Shown here piece by piece: positions 30,801 through 39,293 of a stretch of DNA of 42,094 bases (position 1 is its first letter; the number at the start of each line of letters is the position of its first letter). The notes beneath the pieces are model-generated. The model did not search any database, was not told the DNA's origin, and saw only the letters and a program-made list of their open reading frames with translations. The DNA is from an uncultured Treponema sp. (GTDB lineage: Bacteria; Spirochaetota; Spirochaetia; Treponematales; Treponemataceae): positions 1-42,094 of the forward strand of contig CAMNHD010000001.1 in NCBI GenBank assembly GCA_946538875.1, in the 5' to 3' direction. Both the position numbers and the translations under genes were made by a program.

Positions 30801-31463
30801 ATGTTAGGTTTTAGAAATACCAGGTATAAAAAGTCTCTCTTGAGTTCTGTGATTGCGGCCCTGGTCCTGCTTCTCTGCGGATGCATTAAAAAGGGGGACA
30901 CTGCGGTTCAGGAAGGCAGCCGTCTGTTCCAGGCGGGAAACTATGAGCAGGCGCGTGCGGCGTTTGAAGTGGCATTGACCGAGGATTGTTCATATCATAA
31001 GGAAACTATCTACATCATGCTTGCAAATACTTATTCGCAGCAGGGCGACTATGATTCTGCCATTGAATGGCGGCGGAAGGCTCTGGAGATTAAGGATGAT
31101 GCGAACAATTACATAAACCTTGGACTTCTGTACCGGATCAAGCAGGATGAGGCAGAAGCTGAGCGTATGTATCAGAAGGCACTGGAGATGGCTCCCTATG
31201 ACCCCGCCACAAATGCTTCGCTCGGCTCCCTTTATCTCAGCCAGGGTAAGGAGGAGATGGCTGCTGAACTGTTCACAAAGTCGCTGGAAGCTGATGATAG
31301 TTCCGGGCTTGTGCATGCTGACCTTGCTGTGTGTCTGGCACGGATGGGAAGATTTTCCGAGGCGGATGAGCAGCTGGAGCTTGCCAAGAAGCGGCGCGTG
31401 GACAATTATCTCCAGTTTGCGGCCGAAATTGATTCCTTGAAGGCGAATGCAGCTGGCAGGTAA
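30801..31463 (+). CDS. TPR-repeat lipoprotein
   Basis: 220 residues from ATG 30801, preceded by GAGGTGG; a TTG at 30789 would add four residues and is less likely. A signal sequence ends in LLLCGC, a good lipobox. About four tetratricopeptide repeats follow, visible as AGNYEQARAAFEVAL, GDYDSAIEWRRKALEI, DEAEAERMYQKALEMAPYDP and KEEMAAELFTKSLEA. TPR proteins serve as scaffolds; the partner is unknown. Probably co-transcribed with the GH43 gene. Confidence 0.85.
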   Translation: MLGFRNTRYKKSLLSSVIAALVLLLCGCIKKGDTAVQEGSRLFQAGNYEQARAAFEVALTEDCSYHKETIYIMLANTYSQQGDYDSAIEWRRKALEIKDDANNYINLGLLYRIKQDEAEAERMYQKALEMAPYDPATNASLGSLYLSQGKEEMAAELFTKSLEADDSSGLVHADLAVCLARMGRFSEADEQLELAKKRRVDNYLQFAAEIDSLKANAAGR

Positions 31464-31474
31464 GCGGGGAGGTC

Positions 31475-31537
31475 ATGAAACTTATGGAAACTTCTTTGAA
31501 AGTTCTTAAAAAAAACATTGCTTTTTCTGTTTTATGA
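31475..31537 (+). CDS. possible 20-residue small protein
   Basis: ATG 31475 has an unusually good ribosome binding site, GGGGAGG (31466-31472), and encodes MKLMETSLKVLKKNIAFSVL, stopping at 31537. It lies 11 bp after the TPR lipoprotein gene and overlaps the -35 box of the next gene. The basic, amphipathic sequence could be a small membrane-associated peptide. Only the start signal supports it. Confidence 0.22.
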   Translation: MKLMETSLKVLKKNIAFSVL

Positions 31538-31546
31538 CCTTATAAT
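31518..31546 (+). promoter_or_regulatory. promoter of the methyltransferase gene
   Basis: TTGCTT (31518-31523), 17-bp spacer, TATAAT (31541-31546). ATG 31556 lies 9 bases after the -10 box, so the leader would be only about 2-3 nt. Confidence 0.65.
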
Positions 31547-31555
31547 TAAAGTAAT

Positions 31556-32287
31556 ATGGAATTAATAACAAGTAATATTTCAGAATACTATGATGAACTC
31601 TATCCTGTTTCGGATGACCAGAAGTCTCTTTTCCGGGGGTTGGCAAAGCGTTACACTATGCCCGTGAAACTCCTCAGAGTTGGCTGTGGTGCTGGCCTGT
31701 TCGAGCATCTTCTTGCGCGGGAAGGGCTTGATGTGACTGGCATTGAAAGTGAACAGGAACTTCTTCATTCTGCCAATCTGCGCAGGCGCAATCAGCTGAT
31801 GTCCGTAAGGTTCTTCCAGATGTCCTATCTGGATATGAGCCGTTTTTTAGGTAAGCATTTCTATAATGTGGTCTACTCTCTTGAAAACCGCATTGCCTTT
31901 ATCCATGACAAGACTCTTATGCGGAAGTTCTTCTTTGACGCAAAGCAGCTTCTTACTGATGACGGAATACTTGTTCTGAATCTCTACAATTATGGAGTGT
32001 TCAACCCGGCGCAGTCGGATTTGCCGACAAGGGAAAGTCTCAGGGCTAAACTCTATTCTCGCATTTACCGGCTGGATGATGGAACTTATGCTACTGACCA
32101 GCAGGTTGAAACCGGTAACGGCCGCCTTCTGAAAGTTATGGAGAAAGTTCCTATGTATCCGCTTATGCCGAATGAACTTGAACAGTTTGCAAAGGAAGCT
32201 GGATTCAGCAAGATTGAGCTATACGGTGACTATAAGTGCTCTCCGTTTACTGGAAACGAAGAGACTTTCACGGCCATTATCAGCTAG
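31556..32287 (+). CDS. class I SAM-dependent methyltransferase
   Basis: 243 residues. LLRVGCGAGLFEHLLAREG forms the SAM-binding motif I (G-x-G-x-G) at about residues 40-58, with VTGIESEQELL as the acidic motif II and YNVVYSLENRIAFI and LLTDDGILVLNLYNYG later in the Rossmann fold. The start (YYDELYPVSDDQKSLF) is typical of small-molecule methyltransferases, but the substrate is unknown. The promoter lies so close that almost no 5' leader is expected. It is convergent with ricT, 17 bp away. Confidence 0.85.
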   Translation: MELITSNISEYYDELYPVSDDQKSLFRGLAKRYTMPVKLLRVGCGAGLFEHLLAREGLDVTGIESEQELLHSANLRRRNQLMSVRFFQMSYLDMSRFLGKHFYNVVYSLENRIAFIHDKTLMRKFFFDAKQLLTDDGILVLNLYNYGVFNPAQSDLPTRESLRAKLYSRIYRLDDGTYATDQQVETGNGRLLKVMEKVPMYPLMPNELEQFAKEAGFSKIELYGDYKCSPFTGNEETFTAIIS

Positions 32288-32304
32288 AAAATCCGCTGGT
32301 TAAA

Positions 32305-33225
32305 TCAGTTTATCTTCCACCTGTTGCCTTCACGGACAAATCTCTTGGCATTTACTTCCAGCAGACGTCCGTCTTCTCCGCTCATTTTTACCATGCTGGT
32401 TATTGGATTCACTTCTGTGATGCGGAAGTTTGTTCCGTCGTAGAATATGCGCAGACCTTCCGCCGGGAGGCTCTTACGGGCTTCGGCATACCAGTCATAC
32501 TCATAGCTCAGGCAGCAGAGGAGTCTTCCGCACTGGCCTGAAATCTTCATGCTGTTCAGACTGAGGTTCTGTTCCTTTGCCATCTTTATGCTTACCGGAC
32601 GCAGTCTGTCACTTACAGAATTGCAGCAGTATGGTCTTCCGCATACGCCAAGTCCGCCGGTGATGCGGCTTTCGTCCCTTACGCCAATCTGGCGCAGTTC
32701 GATGCGCATCTTGAACACTGCCACAAGATCCTTTACCAGTTCGCGGAAATCCACACGGTTGTCTGAACTGAAGAAGAAGAGCGCCTTGGGTTCGCCAACC
32801 AGAAAGTGCACAGTTATGAGCTTCATGTCAAGTTTGTGGTATTCGACCTTTTCCTTGAATGTCTTGTAGGCGAGTTTTTCTTTTTCAGCAAGTTCGGCAA
32901 CGTGGTCCAGATCTTCTTTTGTGGCAAGGCGGATGACCTGAACAATGTCGGCTTTCTTGATTCCTATTGGTTTTTCTGATTTTCCCAGGTTGCGTGCAAG
33001 GTCTGCACCGTAGCGGGTGGGAACAAGCACATAGTCTCCCGGAGTCAGTTTGAGGCCGTCGGGTATTGCCGCGTAAATACCTTCGTTGGAATATTCGAGC
33101 TTGAGTTTATATAAGTCTTTGGAGTAAACAAAACTGCCGGTGTCGCGGGAATCCACAACATCATCTTCCAATGATGAAAGGTCCTGGCTATCTGAATCAA
33201 TATCCTGTTCAAAAATATCAGACAT
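32305..33225 (-). CDS. ricT: RicT/PSP1 (YaaT) family protein
   Basis: 306 residues. The PSP1 domain shows GVYAAIPDGLKL-like and DYVLVPTRYGADLARN segments near residues 50-80. It ends with the diagnostic cysteine-rich stretch GLGVCGRPYCCN, then SGQCGRLLCCLSYEYD. In Bacillus, RicT works with YlbF and YmcA in an iron-sulfur complex that affects RNA processing and development; the other two subunits are not seen here. It is the last gene of the leftward run M23-bactofilin-YaaR-RicT, though 71 bp separate it from the YaaR gene. The start ATG 33225 has GGAG about 10 bases upstream. Confidence 0.9.
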   Translation of the reverse strand: MSDIFEQDIDSDSQDLSSLEDDVVDSRDTGSFVYSKDLYKLKLEYSNEGIYAAIPDGLKLTPGDYVLVPTRYGADLARNLGKSEKPIGIKKADIVQVIRLATKEDLDHVAELAEKEKLAYKTFKEKVEYHKLDMKLITVHFLVGEPKALFFFSSDNRVDFRELVKDLVAVFKMRIELRQIGVRDESRITGGLGVCGRPYCCNSVSDRLRPVSIKMAKEQNLSLNSMKISGQCGRLLCCLSYEYDWYAEARKSLPAEGLRIFYDGTNFRITEVNPITSMVKMSGEDGRLLEVNAKRFVREGNRWKIN

Positions 33226-33296
33226 TTAACAACTCCATTGAGCCGGCCGCATGTACTATACTAAGCGAGGGGCTCCATATTTTTTAATCTTACCAG

Positions 33297-33839
33297 TTAA
33301 GCCGCCATCAAGTCTACTAAAAGACCACGGATTTCGTCAATTTTTGCCAGCATCTCAAGGGTGTCCTTGTGGGAGTGCAGCAGCCATTGGGCCATCTCGT
33401 CAAGCTTTTTGTTCACTAGAATAATCTTGGTGTGTGCCGGGAGCGGTCTGTTCCTTCTGTTGCGGCCGGGGCGTTTTTCCGTTTCTACATTGTAGTTTGT
33501 CTTTACGATATATCGCATGAACTGCGAGACTTTTTCGCGGTAGTCTGCAAAGTATTCAGGCATCTGACAGTTCTTGAGCTTTTCGGCGGCCACATCAGCC
33601 CTGTCTTTTAAGAAAACAATGGCTTCTTCGGAGTCCATTCCGGCAATTTCCGGGGGAAGACCTTCTGCCTTGAGCTGATGTTCTGCCTGAGTGCGCTCCA
33701 GTGCGCTGGCAAATGCTGATTTCTTTACTTTTGAGGCTTTCTGCTCTTTTTTGAGCTTGGCGGCTGCATCCATGCTTGCGGCTTGGGCAGCATTGAAATA
33801 AAGGCCCTGGGTTCCTTGATTCAGTGCTTCGATTTCCAT
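33297..33839 (-). CDS. YaaR/DUF327 family protein
   Basis: 180 residues. The C-terminal ~110 residues match the DUF327 pattern: ADYREKVSQFMRYIV, then HTKIILVNKKLDEMAQWLL and LAKIDEIRGLLVDLM at the end. The N-terminal ~70 residues are Lys/Ala-rich and probably coiled. In Firmicutes yaaR is a neighbour of yaaT (ricT), and the same pairing here supports the call; molecular function is unknown. GGAAG precedes ATG 33839. It follows the bactofilin gene by 12 bp. Confidence 0.8.
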   Translation of the reverse strand: MEIEALNQGTQGLYFNAAQAASMDAAAKLKKEQKASKVKKSAFASALERTQAEHQLKAEGLPPEIAGMDSEEAIVFLKDRADVAAEKLKNCQMPEYFADYREKVSQFMRYIVKTNYNVETEKRPGRNRRNRPLPAHTKIILVNKKLDEMAQWLLHSHKDTLEMLAKIDEIRGLLVDLMAA

Positions 33840-33851
33840 AAATCTTCCAAC

Positions 33852-34277
33852 CTATGAGCGCAGCGAACTTAGGACTGTCCTTGAAACAATTGCCTGTGTG
33901 CTCTGCCACTTGTTCACGGCTTCGGTATAAAGGCTTTCGTCGCTGAGTGCGATGCAGTGACCGTGGACTGTGACTTCTTCCTCCGCCTGTAGATGATGTG
34001 TCTGTATGTCACCGATGACGACGCTGGATGCCATTAGTGTGACTGAGTCCGGGGCAAGAATGTTGCCTTTGACCACACCGCTGACCGTAATTGATTTTGC
34101 CGATATGTTGCCGTTGACGCGGGCGTTTGTCCCTACATTGACATTGCTGGTGCATTCCAGGTTGCCGTCAAGGTCGCCGTCTATGCGCACCGACCCCTGA
34201 ATCTTGAGGTCGCCGGTTACGATAGAGCCTGAGCCGATTATACTGTTGAATGCAAAGTCGTCGTTAAAAAATGCCAT
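33852..34277 (-). CDS. bactofilin (polymer-forming cytoskeletal protein)
   Basis: 141 residues. The central ~100 residues are a right-handed beta-helix recognised by regular Gly/Val/Ile spacing: GSGSIVTGDLKIQGSVRIDG, then NVNVGTNARVNGNISAKSI and GVVKGNILAPDSV. Bactofilins polymerise without nucleotides at the membrane and recruit cell-wall enzymes. The start codon abuts the stop of the M23 peptidase gene (TAA then ATG), so the two are coupled. In other bacteria bactofilins work directly with M23 peptidases on cell shape, consistent with this order. Confidence 0.93.
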   Translation of the reverse strand: MAFFNDDFAFNSIIGSGSIVTGDLKIQGSVRIDGDLDGNLECTSNVNVGTNARVNGNISAKSITVSGVVKGNILAPDSVTLMASSVVIGDIQTHHLQAEEEVTVHGHCIALSDESLYTEAVNKWQSTQAIVSRTVLSSLRS

Positions 34278-35291
34278 TTACTTGATGTTGATGTATTTTG
34301 CAGGGTCTACAACGTCTGAACCGATATGGATTTCGTAGTGAAGGTGCGGACCTGTTGAAATACCAGTGCTTCCTATGGTGCCGATAACCTGTCTCTGTGT
34401 GACTTCCTGACCCTTGATGACCCTTGTGGTGGCCATGTGTGCGTAACGGGTGTAGATGCCGTGCTTGTGCTTTATGATTACGTAGTTACCGAAACTGTCG
34501 TCATAACCGACTGTAACGACACGGCCGTTTGCGGTTGCAACAATCTGATCGCCGCTGCGGTAAGTGGAGAAGTCGATACCCTTGTGGATGTACCACTGGC
34601 CGGTAATGGGGTGTTCGTTCTGGCCGAAAGCCATTGTGATGTGGCCGATTCCGTTTTTGATGGGCCAGATGTTCGGAATATCAGTGAAAAGTGAAGAAGT
34701 GGATTCAAGCATCTTTCCAATCTGCTCAACCGGCTGAACTGCAGACTCAAGATATGCGTTCAGCTGCTTGATGTCGGAAGTTTCCTTGAGTGTGCCGGAA
34801 GCAAGAGCCTGTGAGTCAAAGAGGGACGCAAGGTCACTGTTGTTGTTTGTGGAGCGTGAAATGTTTTCGCTCTGGTTGATTCCGAGTGTTGAAAGTGACT
34901 TTGAGAGGGAGTTCTGGAAGCGTTTGCCGGTCTGAATCAGGTTGTTGTTTTCGTCGCGGAGTTCGTCAAGGCTTGCGAGTGTCTCTTTGTTTTCGTTGCG
35001 GAGGCGGGAAATCTCTGCCTGGGAGTTTGCTGAATTCTTTGTGAACGGGATGAATGAAACTACTATACCTGCGACTACTATTACGCCGAGAACTACAGCA
35101 AAAACATTTGTCTGAAGATTGATGACCTTGCCGTTGGTATGGGGAACGACCATGACCGTGAGCTTCTGGTCAAAAATGTGAAAGAATCGTGCCAGGAAGC
35201 GTCCGATTTTGACGAACACAAATCCAAGTCCATGTCCAATTCGCGAAACAAAGTTTTTCTCTAATCTTTTATATTTACGTGTACGTCCCAC
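34278..35291 (-). CDS. M23 family metalloendopeptidase, membrane-anchored
   Basis: 337 residues. A basic cytoplasmic N-terminus, one transmembrane helix (about 60-82), then a coiled coil (about 93-135) and a C-terminal M23 (LytM-like) domain. Zinc and catalytic residues are present: HKGIDFST (H and D) and HLHYEIHIG, with GDQIVATANGRVV between. It probably cuts peptidoglycan crosslinks and works with the bactofilin encoded next. It uses a GTG start at 35291 with GGGAG 8 bases upstream. Promoter TTGCCA-17-TATAGT lies just upstream. Confidence 0.92.
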   Translation of the reverse strand: MGRTRKYKRLEKNFVSRIGHGLGFVFVKIGRFLARFFHIFDQKLTVMVVPHTNGKVINLQTNVFAVVLGVIVVAGIVVSFIPFTKNSANSQAEISRLRNENKETLASLDELRDENNNLIQTGKRFQNSLSKSLSTLGINQSENISRSTNNNSDLASLFDSQALASGTLKETSDIKQLNAYLESAVQPVEQIGKMLESTSSLFTDIPNIWPIKNGIGHITMAFGQNEHPITGQWYIHKGIDFSTYRSGDQIVATANGRVVTVGYDDSFGNYVIIKHKHGIYTRYAHMATTRVIKGQEVTQRQVIGTIGSTGISTGPHLHYEIHIGSDVVDPAKYINIK

Positions 35292-35321
35292 GGTAAACTC
35301 CCGTCATAATATCAACGACTC

Positions 35322-35350
35322 ACTATATCATTTTATTCTATTTATGGCAA
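35322..35350 (-). promoter_or_regulatory. promoter of the M23-bactofilin-YaaR operon
   Basis: On the minus strand TTGCCA (35350-35345), 17-bp spacer, TATAGT (35327-35322). It leaves a leader of about 24 nt with a good ribosome binding site. Confidence 0.65.
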
Positions 35351-35395
35351 TACCGGGACAGGGAGGCCCCCATCTGAAATAATTATTTTTTTAAG

Positions 35396-35425
35396 TTGAC
35401 CGGAATGCCATTCCTGTGTTATTAT
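35396..35425 (+). promoter_or_regulatory. promoter of the tatD unit with palindromic spacer
   Basis: TTGACC (35396-35401), 18-bp spacer, TATTAT (35420-35425). The spacer contains the palindrome GGAATGCCATTCC (35402-35414), placed as a repressor operator would be. The predicted leader is about 95 nt. Confidence 0.5.
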
Positions 35426-35526
35426 TATCGGTATATCGGACTCAAAATTTAGGTTATTGTCGTTCAATATCCTAACCGCTTTAAAAAACGACTGACAAGA
35501 ACATTTTTCTTAAGGAAGCGAAAACC

Positions 35527-36315
35527 ATGCAGTTTTTTGATACTCATTGCCATATCGGGCTGATTTATGACGCCCCAATTGACCAAATTCGTGTTGTTCA
35601 GCAGGCTAAGCAGGCTGGTGTGACTCGTATTATCAGCATAAATAACTCCTTGTATGACTTTAAGAAGGAATACGCGGCGCTGCGTTCTGTAAAGGGAATC
35701 TATCATGCCGTGGGTGTAAGTCCTGCGGAAGTCGGTACTCCAGGTGCGGACTGGGTGAAAGTGATAGAGGATGCAGTCAAGCAGCCTAATGTTGTGGCTA
35801 TAGGCGAGACCGGTCTGGATTATTATAATTCCAAGGTAAAGGGGCTTAAGCGTCAGCAGATTGAATTCTTTATCGCGCAGCTTGAGCTTGCTCAGAAATT
35901 CGACCTTCCGGTTATTATCCACAACAGGGAGGCCGGTCAGGATATTCTGGAGATACTCAAGGACCGTATCCCAAGCAGGGGTGCCATATTCCACTGTTAC
36001 AGCGAGAATGCGGCGTATGCAAAGCAGTGCCTTAATGCGGGCCTGAATGTATATTTTTCGTTTGCGGGAAATCTTACGTATAGAAATGCCAGGAACCTGC
36101 ACGAAACAGCTCTGAATGTGCCGGTGGACCGTATTCTGATAGAAACTGAGAGTCCTTTCCTGATTCCGGCGGAATACCGTGAAAAAAAGCGTACTATGCC
36201 GGCCTATCTTCCTTCTACGGCAAGATTCCTTGCTGAAATGCTGGACATGGATCTTGAGAAGCTGGCGGACCAGCTTTGGAAGAACAGCTGCACTATATTC
36301 AATCTTCCGGAGTAA
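35527..36315 (+). CDS. tatD: TatD family metal-dependent hydrolase (DNase-like)
   Basis: 262 residues, typical length. The metal-binding FDTHCHIGL starts at residue 4, then AIGETGLDYY (about 96-105), VIIHNREAGQDILE and FHCYSEN give the remaining TIM-barrel ligands; ILIETESPFL supplies the late acidic residue (Glu where many have Asp). The family has 3'-5' exonuclease or DNase activity. AAGGAAG precedes ATG 35527. It lies 2 bp before the dihydrouridine synthase gene and heads the unit with it and the cyclase. Confidence 0.94.
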   Translation: MQFFDTHCHIGLIYDAPIDQIRVVQQAKQAGVTRIISINNSLYDFKKEYAALRSVKGIYHAVGVSPAEVGTPGADWVKVIEDAVKQPNVVAIGETGLDYYNSKVKGLKRQQIEFFIAQLELAQKFDLPVIIHNREAGQDILEILKDRIPSRGAIFHCYSENAAYAKQCLNAGLNVYFSFAGNLTYRNARNLHETALNVPVDRILIETESPFLIPAEYREKKRTMPAYLPSTARFLAEMLDMDLEKLADQLWKNSCTIFNLPE

Positions 36316-36317
36316 GC

Positions 36318-37343
36318 ATGGAACTTTACCACGGTGTCTCAATAAAATTTTCCGGGCGGGACGCTCTGAACCTTTCCGGAAACTTGTTCCTGGCACCCAT
36401 AGCAGGTTATAGTGACAGGGCGTTCCGTTCTCTCTGCGTGGAAAATGGTGCGGCTTATTGCACTACGGAGATGGTGAGTGCAGAGGCCCTGACACGCGGT
36501 TCTGGAAAAACAGCCTCTCTTATGGCCAAGGCTCCTAACGAAAAGGACTATGCGGTTCAGTTGTTCGGTGGTAATGCCGATGTTGTGGCTTCTGCGGCAA
36601 AGATTGTTCTTGAGCGTACTGAATGTACCAGCATAGACATCAACGGAGGCTGTCCTGTTCCCAAGATAACAAAGACGGGGGCAGGAAGTATGCTTACCAA
36701 GGAACCGGACCGCTTGTATGCAATTGTCAGTGCCACAAAGCAGGCTGTCACCGAGTACTGTGGAGAGCATCCTGAGCGTGGGCTTGTTCCTTTGACTGTG
36801 AAGATACGCAGTGGATGGGATTCTGCAAATATGACGTGGAAGGCTGCGGCCGAAGCTGCTTTGAGTGCAGGTGCCGATGCTATCACCATACATGCGCGGA
36901 CTAGGGCTCAGGGGTATGAGGGCAAGGCTGACTGGGAAATACAGAGGCAGCTTGTTGAATTTGTGAACGGAAGGATACCTGTATTCGGGAGTGGAGATGC
37001 TCATTCTCCTGAAACTGCAAGGCAGATGCTTGAGCAGACGGGTGTGGACGGTGTTATGTTTGCACGGGGAGCGATGGGGGATCCATTTCTTTTTTCCCGT
37101 ACCAGGGAATATCTGCTTACCGGAACCTATGTTCAGGAATCTGTGCAGGAGAGGCTCAGGGCCGGGTTCAGGGAATTGGCGCTGAACGTAGAGGACAAAG
37201 GCGAAAAGACTGCCTGTATGCAGATGCGCAAGAAATTCTGTGCCTACAGTTCAGGGCTGCGCGGAGGGGCAAAACTGCGGACCAGGATTGTCATGGCCGG
37301 TTCTGTTCAGGAGTACAAGGATATTTTTTCCCCTTACATGTGA
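36318..37343 (+). CDS. dus: tRNA-dihydrouridine synthase
   Basis: 341 residues. This FMN enzyme reduces uridine in tRNA D loops. LFLAPIAGYSDRAFRSLC near residue 17 and the active-site region DINGGCPVPKITKTGAGS (with catalytic Cys) are clear. So are VKIRSGWD, ITIHARTRAQGYEGKADW and GVMFARGAMGDPFLF, all typical of the DusB-like branch. ATG 36318 is two bases after the tatD stop; the in-frame codon at 36276 is inside tatD and is rejected. Confidence 0.95.
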   Translation: MELYHGVSIKFSGRDALNLSGNLFLAPIAGYSDRAFRSLCVENGAAYCTTEMVSAEALTRGSGKTASLMAKAPNEKDYAVQLFGGNADVVASAAKIVLERTECTSIDINGGCPVPKITKTGAGSMLTKEPDRLYAIVSATKQAVTEYCGEHPERGLVPLTVKIRSGWDSANMTWKAAAEAALSAGADAITIHARTRAQGYEGKADWEIQRQLVEFVNGRIPVFGSGDAHSPETARQMLEQTGVDGVMFARGAMGDPFLFSRTREYLLTGTYVQESVQERLRAGFRELALNVEDKGEKTACMQMRKKFCAYSSGLRGGAKLRTRIVMAGSVQEYKDIFSPYM

Positions 37344-37373
37344 TATCGGAAAGTAAAATACGGAGAGATTGAC

Positions 37374-39092
37374 ATGACGCTTAACAGCTTTGAAATTGTA
37401 ACTATAGTTTCTTTTGTGTTCAGTCTGCTGTATGCATTCAGATGGAATCAGCGGTACAGTATCTTTTTTACCCTGATGTTCATAGTGATACCGATTTCCT
37501 GCGCGGGATATGCGGTGCTGAGTGTTTCCAAATCCCTTGATGTTGCTCTGCTCGGCAATGATATAAGCTATGTGGGCGGGTGTTTCCTGCTGCTTATCAT
37601 CACATTCAACATATTCGATCTGTGCAAGATAAAAATCAAGAGAGTCCTGATGGTGCTTATGTCATGCGCGAATATGATTGTTTATATGTCTGTGCTGACA
37701 AGCGGGCATTTGGATATATTCTACAAAAACATTGAGTTCAATCCGGATGCTTTTGGGACGGCTCGTCTCACAAAGAACTACGGCTTTATGCACACTGTAT
37801 TTTATATACTGATTGTATTGTATTTTGTGCTTTGTATAATTGCCATCATAAGGGGATTCAGAAAAAGGTCGGATGTCTCAAGGAAAACAGCGTTCCTGCT
37901 TGTGGCAAATATGTCGGTCTGTATAATTTCCTATGCGCTCAAGAGTGTGTTTGCTTTTGGTGACCTGCTTATTCCGTGCAGTTTTGTGTTTGCCCAGTTA
38001 TGTTTCCTTCTGATTGCTGACAGACTTGTTCTTTATGATGTAGAGCAGGCGGTCATTGATGTTTCCGTGAACCGTGGGCAGATAGCGTCGATTTCTTTTG
38101 ATAAAAAGCGGAATTTTCTTGGCAGCAACGAAACTGCAAAGTCTTATTTTGACGAATTGAAAGGTATAATGATTGACAGTGCTGTTGTCAGTAAAACTGG
38201 TATCCTTGAAAAAATAGATTCCTGGATTGACGATATTATTGCGAGTGATGAAGTTGTGACCCATTTCTACAAGGCTGACGGACGGATATACAAGGTTTCC
38301 GGTGATGAAATCATGGACGGAAAGCGTGTGCGCGGTTACAACTTTATGATAAGCGATGATACCAAGGAACAGAAATACTTGATGCTGATCGAGAACTACA
38401 ACAGAACCCTTGAGAATGATGTCAGGAAAAAGACTGAGGAGATTGTCCGCATAAATGATATCTTTGGGCGGAATGTTTCTCCGCAGGTGCGCGACTATCT
38501 TTTGAAGGGTAAGGTATCTCTTGGCGGCGAGAACCGTGACGTTACGATAATGTTCTGCGACATACGGAAGTTCACGACTCTTTCCGAAAATATGCCGAGT
38601 CAGAATGTGGTCAAGCTCTTGAATGCATATTTTACCGGGTTGGAAAAATGTATTTCCGACAACAACGGTGTGATCAACAAGTACATAGGGGATGCTGTAA
38701 TGGCAATCTTTGGAGCACCTATACCGACTGCCAATCATCAGCTGGATGCGTTCAAGGCGGCTGTTGCGATGAGAAAGGCCCTTGTGGAAATGAATGTCAA
38801 ATTCCTTAGAGCCGGGTATCCTGAATTACATTTTGGAATAGGTCTGCATTCCGGGACTGTGCTTGCCGGAACTATTGGTGCCAGGTCCCGTATGGAATAT
38901 ACGGTTATCGGTGATACTGTGAATACTGCCAGCCGAATCGAGGATCTGTGCAAGGTGTATAAAAAGGATCTGCTTGTTTCCGAGTCCTGTGCCAGGGGAA
39001 TTCTTGCGGCTGCTCCGGGAATTAAGTTGAATGTGGTGGCTGATGCGGAAATCCGTGGCCGTGAGCAGAAAGTCAAGTTGTTTACGGATTAG
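37374..39092 (+). CDS. membrane-bound class III adenylate/guanylate cyclase
   Basis: 572 residues. The N-terminal ~220 residues hold six to seven hydrophobic helices like the 7TM sensor region of some histidine kinases. A PAS-like middle (about 225-330: VNRGQIASISFDKKRNFLGS) and a short coiled coil follow. The C-terminal catalytic domain has VTIMFCDIRKFTTLSENM and YIGDAVMAIFGAP with both metal-binding Asp residues, plus ARSRMEYTVIGDTVNTASRIE. It makes cAMP or cGMP; substrate specificity is not assigned. GGAGAG precedes ATG 37374. Structured repeat copy B begins 38 bp after the stop. Confidence 0.93.
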   Translation: MTLNSFEIVTIVSFVFSLLYAFRWNQRYSIFFTLMFIVIPISCAGYAVLSVSKSLDVALLGNDISYVGGCFLLLIITFNIFDLCKIKIKRVLMVLMSCANMIVYMSVLTSGHLDIFYKNIEFNPDAFGTARLTKNYGFMHTVFYILIVLYFVLCIIAIIRGFRKRSDVSRKTAFLLVANMSVCIISYALKSVFAFGDLLIPCSFVFAQLCFLLIADRLVLYDVEQAVIDVSVNRGQIASISFDKKRNFLGSNETAKSYFDELKGIMIDSAVVSKTGILEKIDSWIDDIIASDEVVTHFYKADGRIYKVSGDEIMDGKRVRGYNFMISDDTKEQKYLMLIENYNRTLENDVRKKTEEIVRINDIFGRNVSPQVRDYLLKGKVSLGGENRDVTIMFCDIRKFTTLSENMPSQNVVKLLNAYFTGLEKCISDNNGVINKYIGDAVMAIFGAPIPTANHQLDAFKAAVAMRKALVEMNVKFLRAGYPELHFGIGLHSGTVLAGTIGARSRMEYTVIGDTVNTASRIEDLCKVYKKDLLVSESCARGILAAAPGIKLNVVADAEIRGREQKVKLFTD

Positions 39093-39130
39093 GCAGGAAG
39101 AACTGGTGGGGCTTTGTGCATTGGCGGCGG

Positions 39131-39220
39131 CGGGATTGTAAGGGCCGCCGCAGGCGGTTGCAGAGCGCACGGCGCGGCGCAATGGAGCGGGTAGGGGCCC
39201 GCGGAACCCTGGAAAGCCCG
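39131..39220 (+). repeat. structured repeat element, copy B
   Basis: Outer stem CGGG/CCCG (39131-39134 with 39217-39220). Then ATTGTAAGGG, hairpin 1 CCGCC-GCA-GGCGG (39145-39157), hairpin 2 TTGC...GCAA (39158-39182) with an inner GCGC/GCGC stem, TGGA, hairpin 3 GCGGG/CCCGC (39187-39202) and GGAACCCTGGAAAG. The unpaired blocks are identical to copy A. Confidence 0.8.
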
Positions 39221-39231
39221 TGGAAGCTGCT

Positions 39232-39278
39232 GCGGACTCTTTGGGGCTGGAGGTTTTCTTGCGCAGGGAAGAGTCCGC
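39232..39278. repeat. 10-bp inverted repeat between convergent cyclase and transporter genes
   Basis: GCGGACTCTT (39232-39241) is the exact reverse complement of AAGAGTCCGC (39269-39278), with a 27-base loop. It lies just after element B. There is no T tract, but it may still end or protect converging transcripts. Confidence 0.5.
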
Positions 39279-39293
39279 TGGGAAAAAGATGAT

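Noticed and set aside
36339..37004. 221-codon minus-strand frame opposite the dihydrouridine synthase gene
   Set aside because: Shadow of a well-supported gene on the other strand, with no family features.
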